From NCBI GenBank assembly GCA_004791255.1, contig SRUQ01000005.1, positions 70,341 to 134,340 on the forward strand: a stretch of 64,000 nucleotides of DNA. The letters are read 5' to 3'. Source of the DNA: a bacterium M00.F.Ca.ET.205.01.1.1. Lineage in GTDB: Bacteria; Pseudomonadota; Alphaproteobacteria; Rhizobiales; Rhizobiaceae. Below the pieces are notes generated by a model, which worked only from the letters and a program-made list of their open reading frames with translations, made no database searches and had not been told where the DNA came from. Of the stretch, positions 51,484 to 60,444 are shown piece by piece. Each line of letters opens with the position of its first letter. Position 1 is the first letter of the stretch. The translations under genes were made by a program, and so were the position numbers.

Positions 51484-52560
51484 TCAGTGCCTCTCAACGG
51501 TCGCTGACCCCGCCGTCACGACGAATCCAACGCTGTCCTTTCCCATCTGTGCACCCCGGTATACGGCCTCGCCGGCCTTCAGCCCGCCGGTCAGTCGGCG
51601 GATCACCGGAGCCGCACCGAGCAGGTCAAGCGGCAGGCCCAACTGACCGCGGGTGGGCCGCTTCGGCGGCCAGATACTGAGACCGAAATAGCTGGCTGCC
51701 GAGCGATCGATCCCGCCGCTGAACTGCACCAGCAGCGGCTGAAGCGAGTTCCGGGCAACTCGGCCCAGGCTGTTGATGTCCATTGGCGGTTTCTCGGAGG
51801 GACGCATCGCGACGACGATCACATCCCATGCATCGTCGGTCAGCAGCGCCGGGTGCGAAAAGAGGCTTACTCTCGCCCCACGCTCGCGCAACGTATGCTC
51901 GAGAAAGGGCGCACAGGGCGTATCGCAGACGATGGCGAGCCTCGCGGCACGTTGATCGACGCCGGCGTCGTCCAGCAAGATGCAGCATAAGCGCGCGAAC
52001 TCCGGCAGCAGGTCTATGGCCGGGTGGCTGAGATTGGGAGCCACAACTTTAATGCCGGCCTCGTCACAGGCGTCGAAGTCGACAGCGCCCGGCCGAAGTT
52101 CCCATGGCTCAGCCATGAGTGAAACAACCGCACGAGAGGGCAGGAGTTCGATGAGCGATCTCGAAATCGGCCCGACCTGGAGACAATTCGCGACGAGGTC
52201 GACGTCCTGCCATCTGCGGCTGTCGATGCGGTTCGTCACTTCAACGCGTTCGGAGACCTTGGCGTGTTTGGCAAATGCGAGCGTCGCGTCCGCTGTTGCC
52301 GCAAGGCTCGGATGTCTGGAGGGTATGCGAGTGAGCGCAACGACGCGGCTGGCATTGGCGAGTGCCGCCACTGTCGCAGTCGCCGCTTGATATCCTGTCG
52401 TAGCGCCAACGACAACGGTGAGGCCGGAGAGATCGAGATCGAGCAAGGCCATTTGCTTGCGCACGATAGCAAGTACTTCGGCACGGTCGATCTCGGGTAC
52501 ATCACGAGCAAACGGCTTTGCCGGAAAATGACGTGATGAAGGCATCAAGCTGGGCACCAC
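51484..52560 (-). CDS. Rossmann-like protein of unknown function in the exopolysaccharide block
   Basis: This protein of about 358 residues starts with GTG at 52560 or ATG at 52545. Two alternating strand-helix regions are visible: LTVVVGATTGYQAATATVAA and later ARLAIVCDTPCAPFLEHTLR, like the two lobes of nucleotide-binding or dehydrogenase-type folds. The usual GxGxxG is missing. A C-terminal segment (RRLTGGLKAGEAVYRG) looks conserved. No membrane segments or signal are seen. It is on the opposite strand to its glycan neighbours. It might modify a precursor, but I cannot name its reaction. Confidence 0.7.
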   Translation of the reverse strand: MVPSLMPSSRHFPAKPFARDVPEIDRAEVLAIVRKQMALLDLDLSGLTVVVGATTGYQAATATVAALANASRVVALTRIPSRHPSLAATADATLAFAKHAKVSERVEVTNRIDSRRWQDVDLVANCLQVGPISRSLIELLPSRAVVSLMAEPWELRPGAVDFDACDEAGIKVVAPNLSHPAIDLLPEFARLCCILLDDAGVDQRAARLAIVCDTPCAPFLEHTLRERGARVSLFSHPALLTDDAWDVIVVAMRPSEKPPMDINSLGRVARNSLQPLLVQFSGGIDRSAASYFGLSIWPPKRPTRGQLGLPLDLLGAAPVIRRLTGGLKAGEAVYRGAQMGKDSVGFVVTAGSATVERH

Positions 52561-53022
52561 GTTGCACGCTCTCCACTATCAGATAGGCCGGCAATGTCCT
52601 TAAGCGGATCAATTGCCCCGCGGTTTCTCGTCTGGGCGCGATGCGCGTGCATTTCTGCATTGCGTTGACGGACGCCTTTTCCGCCCTGCGCATTTGGCAA
52701 ACGTGGTTCCTGCTTATTCTGTCCTCGCCAGGTGAAGGACGGCTTGAATTTGGTAGGCACTCCGGCGTCTTGGTGGCGACCAGTTCCAATGCGCCCTCTG
52801 GCAATACAGCCGAACCTACCCGAACTGCTACTGCAGCAAACGGATGCCAGGTGATACGCCGTTTGATCAGAAGGCTTACCGACGCTACGCCAGCCACGCG
52901 CGGATCAGGCTAAGGGGGTAACGAGCGCCGGGTACGGCGCTACCTCCTTTGCTTCTCTTGCCGAGAATGACGCGCCGCTGTGAAGTTGGGCGGTGACACC
53001 AGCAGCGTCTCTTGGTGAACTC
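52561..53022. other. Divergent intergenic region, no gene supported
   Basis: About 460 bases lie between the Rossmann-like gene and the sugar transferase. It contains weak frames (up to 90 codons) without ribosome sites. It should hold the promoters of both divergent genes. No clear operator was recognised. Confidence 0.45.
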
Positions 53023-53703
53023 ATGACAATCAGCGCATTTGACATAAAGCGCCGCAGACCCGGCATCCGCGTCCGCCAAAACCTCCGTCCGCTTGGCGGC
53101 CGGCCCAAGAGGATGATGGACGTGGCGGTTGCATTGATCGCGCTTGTCCTCGCTGCTCCGGTCATGCTGATGGTTGCCCTTCTGATATTGGTGACTGACG
53201 GCGGACCGGCGACATTCTCCCACACCCGGGTCGGGTTCAACGGTAAGCGCTTCGCCTGCTACAAATTCAGGACCATGGTCGCCAACTCCGAGCAGGTTCT
53301 GGCCGACTATATCGCCAGCAATCCCGAAGCCGCCGAGGAGTGGAAGCAGAATTGGAAATTCAAGAAGGATCCGCGCATCACATTCCTGGGGCATATCCTC
53401 AGGAAGTCGAGCCTGGATGAGCTGCCTCAGCTCATCAACGTGCTGCGCGGCGAGATGAGTTGCGTCGGGCCTCGTCCGGTCGTTCCCGCCGAACTGCAGC
53501 GTTACGGCGCCTGTGCGATCGACTATCTTAAAACCCGGCCAGGGCTGACCGGCCTGTGGCAGGTGACCGGCAGGGATGCCATGGATTATCCCAGTCGTGT
53601 CGCTATCGACAGCCGCTATGTGCGAGAATGGTCTCTATGGGCCGATGTCGTTATTCTCGCCCGGACTGCCCGCGCCGTGATGAAATTCGATCATGCGTCT
53701 TGA
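53023..53703 (+). CDS. exoY-like: ExoY-like undecaprenyl-phosphate sugar-1-phosphate transferase
   Basis: This 226-residue protein has one N-terminal membrane helix (DVAVALIALVLAAPVMLMVA) followed by the priming transferase core: KRFACYKFRTMV, LRKSSLDELPQLINVLRG, MSCVGPRPVVPAELQRYG, RPGLTGLWQVTGR. It transfers a sugar-1-phosphate, galactose in the case of succinoglycan ExoY, to undecaprenyl phosphate to begin a repeat unit. Length and N-terminus match ExoY rather than the larger PssA/WcaJ type. ATG 53023 is preferred over GTG 52993. It probably initiates the polysaccharide made by this block. Confidence 0.92.
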   Translation: MTISAFDIKRRRPGIRVRQNLRPLGGRPKRMMDVAVALIALVLAAPVMLMVALLILVTDGGPATFSHTRVGFNGKRFACYKFRTMVANSEQVLADYIASNPEAAEEWKQNWKFKKDPRITFLGHILRKSSLDELPQLINVLRGEMSCVGPRPVVPAELQRYGACAIDYLKTRPGLTGLWQVTGRDAMDYPSRVAIDSRYVREWSLWADVVILARTARAVMKFDHAS

Positions 53704-53822
53704 TTAAAGCACATCGCAACTCTTGTCTTCGTTGCAGCTCCTTGCCCAAGACCAGTTTGCCTTTGGCTACATGCAGTGGCGAAAAAAGTTCGGTGCCGGA
53801 CACGCGGAATGCCAGGCAGAGA

Positions 53823-54074
53823 CTACCCCCCCTTACGTGACATGCCATGGCGCCACATGACGCCAAGGAAGAGGCCGAGCAGATAGGCGCACTGCAGAGT
53901 GACGACGAGAAGCAGTATCGAAAGCAGGCGGTGCCAATCGGACAGACTGCCAATACCGCCCGCAACGGCGCCGACCACGACAGTCGCCGCGGTCATGATG
54001 ATGAGTGCAGGCGCACGAACACGAAAACCCAGCAAAATGCCGATCACACCGACGGCGACAAGGCCCCAAAGCAC
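53823..54074 (-). CDS. Small membrane protein
   Basis: This 83-residue protein starts with GTG at 54074, with an AGGAG site seven bases upstream. It has two to three hydrophobic helices (GLVAVGVIGILLGFRV, ALIIMTAATVVVGAVAGG, LLSILLLVVTLQCAYLLG) and a basic end. It is on the opposite strand to the polysaccharide genes. Function unknown; small exopolysaccharide-locus membrane proteins sometimes modulate synthesis (for example ExoX-type), but there is no sequence evidence for that here. Confidence 0.65.
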   Translation of the reverse strand: MLWGLVAVGVIGILLGFRVRAPALIIMTAATVVVGAVAGGIGSLSDWHRLLSILLLVVTLQCAYLLGLFLGVMWRHGMSRKGG

Positions 54075-54487
54075 GGCGATCTCCTATGGTGCGGAAGACT
54101 CAGTGTGCCGTACCTAAGTCTCCCACATCTGCGAATCCGGACCAACACTCAATCCGGTTGCGCTGCCTGGCCGTCTCTCGACCAGATGGCTGGAAACCGC
54201 TGCGCCTCCGCCGGTTGCACAAAAGGCGTAGGGCACTTCGTCCCAATGCCCCCTTTTCGCTCATTTCCTTATCCACCCGCCGAGCCTACGCTGCTTATGA
54301 ACTAGGTATGCGGAGTATTCACCCGCCGTGCGGCAGCTTGTCTTGAATTGTTGTCCTGGAAGGGACGCTGAGCCTCTGTTTCTCAGTGTTGCCATTCAAG
54401 TCAAAAAGGCGCTGGAGGGAATTAATCGGGGCAGGGCTGCATCGGTGCGCAGTTGCTGCATAGCGCTTCCAGTGTGACATCCCATCT
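54075..54487. other. Intergenic region, no gene supported
   Basis: About 410 bases lie between the small membrane protein and the polymerase gene. Overlapping frames exist but lack ribosome sites and motifs. It should contain the promoter of the polymerase operon and that of the small membrane gene. Confidence 0.45.
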
Positions 54488-55768
54488 ATGCTGCAGGCAT
54501 CCGTTCTTTTGCTGATCGTGTCCATCTGGTTCCCTGGCGCCACGCGGATCGCCGGAACGGATGGCTCGCTTTCCTTCTTGCTGGCTCTTTTCTGCGCTCT
54601 GGTGAGCCTCGTTGCCTATGCCGAAATAGCAAGACGCCTCCATCGGGCAGAAGCGGCCCTGGCGACTGCCGTGCTGACCGTATCTGCTTTCATCATCGTT
54701 CTGTCCCTGCTGTCGATGCTCTACGCGGACAATCCAATCAGGACAATGCGCGCGGTTTTCGCGCAGGTATTTGGTTTCGCCATCATTCCAGCGGTCGCGG
54801 CGATCTCCACGAAACCCAAGGGGCTTGTGGCAATCGACAGGATTGTATTGGCAATGATCATCATGAGTGTTGCAACATCCTGCCTTGTCGCGGTCGGGAT
54901 GGGCGACGCTAGATTCGCCGATCGGGCAGAAGGCTATTTCAAGCACTCGAACCAACTCGGGATTGCGCTGTCGGCTGTTCTGCCGCTTATCGCCGCGAAG
55001 CTGGTCGCATCTCGCAGGCACCGTGTCCTCCTCTTGGGCTGCCTCGTTGCGGTACTCCTAGGTTTGGTGAAGTCGGGTTCGAAGACAAACTTCGTTCTCG
55101 GCGTTGCAGGTCTCGGAACTTTCTTCGTGCTGTACAGTATCTATCTGGTGAGAAGAAAGCAGAGCCCTATGACAGTCATCGTAGGCACTGTTGCGGCTCC
55201 GATATTGTTTGAGGCGAGCCTGGTAACATTGCAGGCCCTCAATCCACGGGCCTACAACCTGCTGTCTCTTCAACTTTCCGGAGGTGAGGCGCATTCGGTG
55301 GTATCGCGGCAGCGACTGTGGTCAATATCGATTGATCTGGGCCTGTCGCATCCGTTCATGGGTGTGGGAGCTGGGCAGCCGGTCGGCGACATCGCTCCCC
55401 ACAGCCATAACCTGTTCATTGACGCGTTCAGAACGCTGGGGGTGCCCGGCCTCGCCTTGATGTCGGTGATGGTTCTGGTGGTCATGGCATACCTGGTCAG
55501 CGCCGTGCTTTACACATTGATCAACAATGACAGGGGCGACTACGCGACAGAAGTGAATGTGATGGTGCTCGGAACGTCGGTATCCGTGTGGGACTACATC
55601 GTCGCCAACCAGATGAGCGATTCCTTCGGTCCGTCGACCGCTGCCTTTTTCTGGCTGCCCCTGTCCTTGCTTATCTTCTATCGCGGCACGCAACGATCAT
55701 TGCAGACCGGTCTCGACGAGAATCCAAAACTGTATGCCGGCACCGGGGCCCAGCTATTCCAACATTGA
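54488..55768 (+). CDS. O-antigen ligase / Wzy-type polysaccharide polymerase
   Basis: This 426-residue protein has about eleven transmembrane segments and the WaaL/Wzy pattern: FKHSNQLGIALSAVLPLIAA in the middle and, in the large periplasmic loop, a GVGAGQPVGDIAPHSHNLFI segment with the typical HSHNxxID motif followed by RTLGVPGLALM. Such proteins polymerise or ligate lipid-linked repeat units in the periplasm. It lies between the priming transferase and the P-loop protein, fitting a polysaccharide operon. It could be polymerase or ligase; the motif does not decide. Confidence 0.88.
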   Translation: MLQASVLLLIVSIWFPGATRIAGTDGSLSFLLALFCALVSLVAYAEIARRLHRAEAALATAVLTVSAFIIVLSLLSMLYADNPIRTMRAVFAQVFGFAIIPAVAAISTKPKGLVAIDRIVLAMIIMSVATSCLVAVGMGDARFADRAEGYFKHSNQLGIALSAVLPLIAAKLVASRRHRVLLLGCLVAVLLGLVKSGSKTNFVLGVAGLGTFFVLYSIYLVRRKQSPMTVIVGTVAAPILFEASLVTLQALNPRAYNLLSLQLSGGEAHSVVSRQRLWSISIDLGLSHPFMGVGAGQPVGDIAPHSHNLFIDAFRTLGVPGLALMSVMVLVVMAYLVSAVLYTLINNDRGDYATEVNVMVLGTSVSVWDYIVANQMSDSFGPSTAAFFWLPLSLLIFYRGTQRSLQTGLDENPKLYAGTGAQLFQH

Positions 55769-55818
55769 CTTTCTTCTTGGTCCTTTGATCTTCGAACCAA
55801 CTTCCCACCTGAATCCCA

Positions 55819-56652
55819 ATGACTTCGCACAGCGTTCGTGACCTGGCGGCAGGCTTGCGGCCCAGCGTTGAAGCGCGCGCGCTTCAAACAGACATTCGAT
55901 TTGTAGAATTCTTCGGTCTCCCTGGGATTGGAAAGACAACCGCCTCCAGCCTGTTAGCGAACGGCTTGCAACGGTGCTGCCCGCTGGTAGGTAATGTGCA
56001 AATAGCCTGGGAGACAAGAACTTTTGTCGGCCGCCAAATCTATAGGATCGGCATTGTTGCATCAAGATTTAAGGATCCTCAGTTTCGCTCTCTGCTTGCG
56101 CGAATTGCACGCTTTGTCATGGAAGGCGGGCAATCATCGATTGTCGATATGATCAGGGTCATCTGGAACCTTTCATTTCTGGTTGCCTATGTCCAAAGCA
56201 AGAGATCAGGAAAAAATACGATCACCATCATGGACCAAGGCCTGTTGCAGGGGTTCCTGTCCATATTGCTTAAGAGCAGGCATCGGCCAACGTCCGAGAC
56301 GTGGCGTGACATTCTGTTCGCCATTGGCGTGCACGATATGGTTTTTGTCCATCTGCGCGGCGAGATCGGCGTGGCACGAGATCGACTTTTGAAAAGGGGC
56401 GATCGGTCGTCGCGGATGCAAAGGACATCTCCTGACCGCGAGCTTGATCTCTGGTCGACGGCGGATCGTGCTTGCCGCGAGTTTGCAGCCCACCTTGAGG
56501 GGGGGATGCGAACGGAGGATCACGTAGGCATACTGGCGGCGGTGGACGTGGAAAGGCAGGAATTGCCCGAAGAGGTGGCCGAAAGAGTGCTTGAAGCGGT
56601 GCTCCTGGCCTGCCTTGAACGGCACCGGCTGTGCGATCAGTCAGCTCAATGA
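55819..56652 (+). CDS. P-loop NTPase of unknown function
   Basis: This 277-residue soluble protein has Walker A GLPGIGKTT at about residue 33, and a strand with ITIMDQGLLQGF that could serve as Walker B. The layout with a later VFVHLRGEIGVARDRLLKRG resembles small-molecule or nucleoside kinases of the thymidylate kinase type. Its place in a glycan/peptide operon, overlapping the beta-helix gene by four bases, suggests a modifying kinase or nucleotide-dependent assembly factor. The substrate is unknown. Confidence 0.75.
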   Translation: MTSHSVRDLAAGLRPSVEARALQTDIRFVEFFGLPGIGKTTASSLLANGLQRCCPLVGNVQIAWETRTFVGRQIYRIGIVASRFKDPQFRSLLARIARFVMEGGQSSIVDMIRVIWNLSFLVAYVQSKRSGKNTITIMDQGLLQGFLSILLKSRHRPTSETWRDILFAIGVHDMVFVHLRGEIGVARDRLLKRGDRSSRMQRTSPDRELDLWSTADRACREFAAHLEGGMRTEDHVGILAAVDVERQELPEEVAERVLEAVLLACLERHRLCDQSAQ

Positions 56653-57665
56653 GCACGCGAATGGACCGCCGTTCATTCATCGGCCTCGCCGGCCTGTACC
56701 CCGTGATCGCTCTGTTGCCGAGCTCGTGCCAGGCGCAAGGCGGACAGGCGCCGGAAGGCAAGGAATTCGTTCTTGCAGGTGAGTATGGCTTCGAACAGCA
56801 GTCGATTAGAGACCTCCAGCCGGGAGCAACAATCGACGCTCGCAAGGCTTCCTTCACAGTTGCCAACAGCAGGAACAGCAATCCCAGCGCGATGATGGGC
56901 TGCGACGAGGGGCCGTTGCCGGTCAATCGCTATCCCGTCGTCATCCGCAACTGTCCCGGCGTTCGCTTTGTCGGAGGCCGCTTCGACGGCCAGGTACCGC
57001 TAACGTCTGATTGGCGGGACACCTACTGCAACAGCGCGGCCCTGCTTGTCAGGGACGGAACCGCCAATGCGACAATAGAGGGTGTCCGTGCGCGCCGCTG
57101 CTGGGATGGTATTCGTCTGGCCGACCACGCAGACGGCTTTCGCCTGAAAGGGTGCTGGCTCAGCGAAATCAGGGATGATGCGGTGGAGAACGACTATCTC
57201 CTCAGCGGTGTCGTCGAAGATTGCCTGTTCGATGGATGTTTCTCCGGGATCAGCCTGGATCCTGCGTCAAACGAACGGGACGGAACCGGGGAAACCGTGC
57301 GGGTCGACGGATCCCTCATTCGCATGCACGCCTTTCTCTCCAAGGGCGAAGTCACACATCAGGCGCCGTTCAAGGCTGTCGATCAGTCGCCCAGATTGAG
57401 GATCACGGGATCGGTCTTCGCGTTGGCTGCGGCAAACATGCGTGGATTCCGTCGCCTGGAAAGAACGTGGCGGCTGACGATTGAGAGTCGGGACAATCTG
57501 TTGCTGTGGCTGCCCGACGAGCCAATCCCGTCCGCATTTCCGCCGCCGCCCTCTGGTTTCAGAGTGCTGACCGGCGCCAGCGCCCGTGAATATTGGAACA
57601 AGGCGCATCTCCAGTGGATCGCGGCGCACCAGGACGTGGCCCGGTTCTCCGACGAAGTGCTGTGA
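56649..57665 (+). CDS. Tat-exported right-handed beta-helix protein
   Basis: This 338-residue protein starts at ATG 56649, overlapping the P-loop gene by four bases. It has a twin-arginine signal (MDRRSFIGLAGL) ending near ALLPSSCQAQ, which may also be a lipobox. The body contains short strand repeats (VVIRNCPGVRFVGGRF, NATIEGVRARRCWDGIRL, GVVEDCLFDGCFSGISL), typical of parallel beta-helix (pectate lyase-like) domains. Such proteins often bind, cut or isomerise polysaccharides. It is likely a periplasmic factor of the exopolysaccharide block. No catalytic residues are identified. Confidence 0.82.
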   Translation: MSTRMDRRSFIGLAGLYPVIALLPSSCQAQGGQAPEGKEFVLAGEYGFEQQSIRDLQPGATIDARKASFTVANSRNSNPSAMMGCDEGPLPVNRYPVVIRNCPGVRFVGGRFDGQVPLTSDWRDTYCNSAALLVRDGTANATIEGVRARRCWDGIRLADHADGFRLKGCWLSEIRDDAVENDYLLSGVVEDCLFDGCFSGISLDPASNERDGTGETVRVDGSLIRMHAFLSKGEVTHQAPFKAVDQSPRLRITGSVFALAAANMRGFRRLERTWRLTIESRDNLLLWLPDEPIPSAFPPPPSGFRVLTGASAREYWNKAHLQWIAAHQDVARFSDEVL

Positions 57666-57760
57666 GAATCGCAGCCCGTCGGCAATGACGATCGAAGGCA
57701 TTATGGCGCTCGCCCAATGGACGCACCTGCTTTGCAACACCAGCTTGGACCGTCACCGCG

Positions 57761-58921
57761 ATGAACCAGCACCAGGCGATTGACAAAACCGTGGCATCAG
57801 GGCCCGCCGGTCACGGTCCTGCGACGTTTGTGATCCAGGGCCAGTTGGTACGCGTCGGGGGACAAAACATCCTGTTCAGCCCAACCCGGAAGGCCATTTT
57901 CGTCGTCAACGACACGGCTGCCGACATCTGGCGCTCTCTGGAAGAAGGCATTTCGCCGCAAGCTATTTCGGACGAGATGGCGTGCAAGGGCGTTGATAGG
58001 CTTGAGGCAAACAGACATGTCGAGGCAGCGCTCGGGGATTGGCAGCGGCAAAGCCTGATCCGGCCATGCGCCCCTTTGTCCACATCGTTGGCTCAAGAGC
58101 CTGCGAGCCAGATGGTGGCCATTGCGGGCCGCAACATGCGCATTGTCTATCGGGCCGCCTGCGCCTTCCCCGCGATCGCCGCATTTCGGCACCTTGAGGT
58201 CGCAAGAGAGACTGCCGACGTCCTGCTCGAGGTGGTCGAGCACGGGGGACGGGTGCATCTGTTCCGGGATAGCGAGTGGATTCTGTCCTGCTCCCCCGAC
58301 GAACTGCCCGTCATGCTGAAGGGGCAGTTGCTGACCGAGGTTCTGGAGTACGGCTCCTATGAACTTGCTCTCCATGCGGCAGCGCTTTTCAGAAACGAAC
58401 GTATCGTCCTTCTTTGTGGCAATCCGGGCGCGGGCAAGACAACGCTGACCCTGGCTTTGGTCCATGCAGGATTCGGCTTTGCCGCCGATGATGTGACGCT
58501 GCTGGACTCCAGGGGGCATGGCATTGGCCTTCCGTTTGCCCCCGCAGTCAAGGCGGGAGCATGGCCGCTGCTGGCCGAATACTGCCCCGGCCTCGATGCC
58601 GTTCCAGTCTGTCGCCGCCCGGACCGCAGGCGTGTACGGTTTGCCGTGCCCAAGGCGTCCGTGCCCTTGCCTGCTTCCGCCTTACCCATCGGCTGCATGG
58701 TCCTGCTCCGTCGAGGTCGCGACTCCAAAGCTTGCCTGGAGCCGGTTGACCCGGCCAGCGCTTTGCGCGGCCTGCTCAACGGCGCGCTTGCACCCGGCGG
58801 AGAGCTGAGTGGCACCGCGTTCGACGTCCTGACCCAGCTCATCGGATCGGCGGAAACCTACTGCCTCACCTATTCGAGGCTTGATGATGCGGTACAACTG
58901 ATCACGAAAGCGTGCCGATGA
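57761..58921 (+). CDS. Fusion of a PqqD-like recognition domain and an HprK-like kinase
   Basis: This 386-residue protein has an N-terminal PqqD-like domain (about residues 22-100: LVRVGGQNILFSPTRKAIFV, then DTAADIWRSLEEG) and a C-terminal kinase domain of the HPr kinase type with Walker A GNPGAGKTT at about residue 220 and a following FAADDVTLLD acidic segment. PqqD-type domains recognise leader peptides in RiPP pathways, and HprK relatives in some lasso peptide loci phosphorylate the precursor. HprK-related kinase, PqqD and nucleotidyltransferase sets are also known beside exopolysaccharide loci. It is followed directly by the nucleotidyltransferase (4-base overlap) and then by a small exported peptide. 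Confidence 0.88.
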   Translation: MNQHQAIDKTVASGPAGHGPATFVIQGQLVRVGGQNILFSPTRKAIFVVNDTAADIWRSLEEGISPQAISDEMACKGVDRLEANRHVEAALGDWQRQSLIRPCAPLSTSLAQEPASQMVAIAGRNMRIVYRAACAFPAIAAFRHLEVARETADVLLEVVEHGGRVHLFRDSEWILSCSPDELPVMLKGQLLTEVLEYGSYELALHAAALFRNERIVLLCGNPGAGKTTLTLALVHAGFGFAADDVTLLDSRGHGIGLPFAPAVKAGAWPLLAEYCPGLDAVPVCRRPDRRRVRFAVPKASVPLPASALPIGCMVLLRRGRDSKACLEPVDPASALRGLLNGALAPGGELSGTAFDVLTQLIGSAETYCLTYSRLDDAVQLITKACR

Positions 58922-59913
58922 TGAGCAGGGGCAACGCACTTGAGGCGTTGATCGCCGGACTTCGCGGCAGTCCGACCGACAGGGCCGACTGGCAGGCCGT
59001 GATTGCTCTGGCAAATCATACTTTGCTCACGCCCGATCTGTTCTCGTCGCTCGCTCGCGCCGGACAGATCCACCAACTCCCGCAGGACGTGCGCGAGTAC
59101 CTTCGGTTCGTTCACGACTGCAATCAGGAACGGAACCTGCGCTTGCGTACGCAACTGTGTGAAGCCGTTGCGGCCTTCAACCGCCGCGACGTCGTTCCGT
59201 TCCTGCTGAAAGGGGCCGTTCCGCTGTTCCTTTCGCCGGCTGGCCGGGTTCCCAGCAGGATGACGAGTGATCTCGATCTAGCCGTGGAACCATCCGACGA
59301 GACGATCGCCCGAGCCTGTCTTGAAGAGCTTGGCTACGTCGATGTGGCGGGCGCTCGAGGCATGGCCCGCCAGCAGGACGCCGGAATGCTGGAGCTCCGC
59401 ACGAGGCGGCCGAATGGATTTGATCCCCCCAAGCTCGTCCAGCAAGACGGTCTTCGGGTGAAAATTCCCCCCGCCCAGTCTCGCGCCCTGCACTGGATGA
59501 TCCACGATCTCCTCAAGGAGGGAGATTATTGGCGCGGAAGGATAGATCTCAGACACCTTCACGATCTGGCACGATTGGCGGAAAGCGACGAGGTGGACTG
59601 GACGGCACTGCAGGCATCCATGTCGGATCGAAGCGCCCGCAATGCGCTCGACACCCAGCTCCTGGCCTTGCACCATTTCTTCGGGACCAGAATCCCGGCA
59701 AAATGTGCACAACGTCCGATGGTCCGCTTCCAGCACTGGAGGCGCGTCTTCACGGCGACCCATCCCATCATCGGCGCCCCGCTGCGCCTCGCCGGCAATC
59801 TGATGTGGGGCACATGGCGGTTTTCACGTGCCTACGGTCTGGCGCGACGTGGACCGTCCGACCTCTTGCGTCGCATCGCTCGCACGCTCTTCAACCCTCG
59901 CACGAAAATCTAA
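58918..59913 (+). CDS. Nucleotidyltransferase family protein (NTP_transf_5-like)
   Basis: This protein of about 331 residues overlaps the kinase fusion stop (ATGA). It contains the nucleotidyltransferase core FLLKGAVPLFL and MTSDLDLAVEPSDETIA, where DLD is the metal-binding pair, followed by helices (HWMIHDLLKEGDYWRGRIDL). These proteins are frequent partners of PqqD/HprK-like genes in RiPP and exopolysaccharide loci and may transfer a nucleotide to a peptide or sugar. It ends about 83 bases before the small peptide gene. The target is unknown. Confidence 0.85.
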   Translation: MMSRGNALEALIAGLRGSPTDRADWQAVIALANHTLLTPDLFSSLARAGQIHQLPQDVREYLRFVHDCNQERNLRLRTQLCEAVAAFNRRDVVPFLLKGAVPLFLSPAGRVPSRMTSDLDLAVEPSDETIARACLEELGYVDVAGARGMARQQDAGMLELRTRRPNGFDPPKLVQQDGLRVKIPPAQSRALHWMIHDLLKEGDYWRGRIDLRHLHDLARLAESDEVDWTALQASMSDRSARNALDTQLLALHHFFGTRIPAKCAQRPMVRFQHWRRVFTATHPIIGAPLRLAGNLMWGTWRFSRAYGLARRGPSDLLRRIARTLFNPRTKI

Positions 59914-59996
59914 GCCTTTTGGAGAACTAGTGCCGCTCCAGCAGCAAGCCTAAAGTGAAACCTGTGAATTCGAGAACGTCTCTGGAGAGGTCTGTT

Positions 59997-60239
59997 ATGT
60001 CAACTCAAAGCAAAAAACGCTCGCAACGGACGCCGGAACCGCTGGTCTCGGAGGCTCAGGCGCGCCGTGAATTTCTCAAGAAGGCCGGGCGTTTTGCGGT
60101 GGTTACGCCGCCGGCCGTGACGCTTCTGCTCGGCACAAGCTTGAACTCCAAGGCGATTGCCAAATCGGGCGGATCACGCCCGGGCAACGGTTGGGGAGAC
60201 AACAACCATATTCACGTTGGCCCTCCCGGCCAGGCGTAA
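59997..60239 (+). CDS. Small Tat-signal peptide with a Gly/His/Asn-rich tail, candidate modified substrate
   Basis: This 80-residue product starts at ATG 59997, with a GGAGAGG site upstream. Residues 24-45 (RREFLKKAGRFAVVTPPAVT) form a twin-arginine-type signal with a hydrophobic core. The C-terminal tail is short and distinctive: GGSRPGNGWGDNNHIHVGPP, then GQA. It has no cysteine. It directly follows the PqqD-HprK and nucleotidyltransferase genes, so it is a natural candidate for the peptide they modify. The alternative, a small secreted structural or surface protein, is equally open. A terminator hairpin follows. Confidence 0.75.
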   Translation: MSTQSKKRSQRTPEPLVSEAQARREFLKKAGRFAVVTPPAVTLLLGTSLNSKAIAKSGGSRPGNGWGDNNHIHVGPPGQA

Positions 60240-60304
60240 TCTCCTCGACCACTATGGCCGCTGAGAATCGTGTTTTGAGGACTTAGCGTCCAGCCGTTCA
60301 TTTG

Positions 60305-60356
60305 AATGCCCGGGCCGCGCGTCGCACCTCAGAGTGCCGCGAGCGGTTCGGGCATT
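60305..60356. terminator. Terminator hairpin between the small peptide and the phosphatase gene
   Basis: AATGCCCG (60305-60312) pairs with CGGGCATT (60349-60356), extended by an inner CCGC/GCGG. A TCTTTG stretch follows on the plus strand. It lies between convergent genes and could end both transcripts. Confidence 0.6.
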
Positions 60357-60444
60357 TCTTTGCCAGCATCGACCAGCCTCGCGCCGGGATTTTCTGTTTG
60401 AAAAACCGCACGGGGGAATCCTACTGACATGCGGAAAGGTGGCC

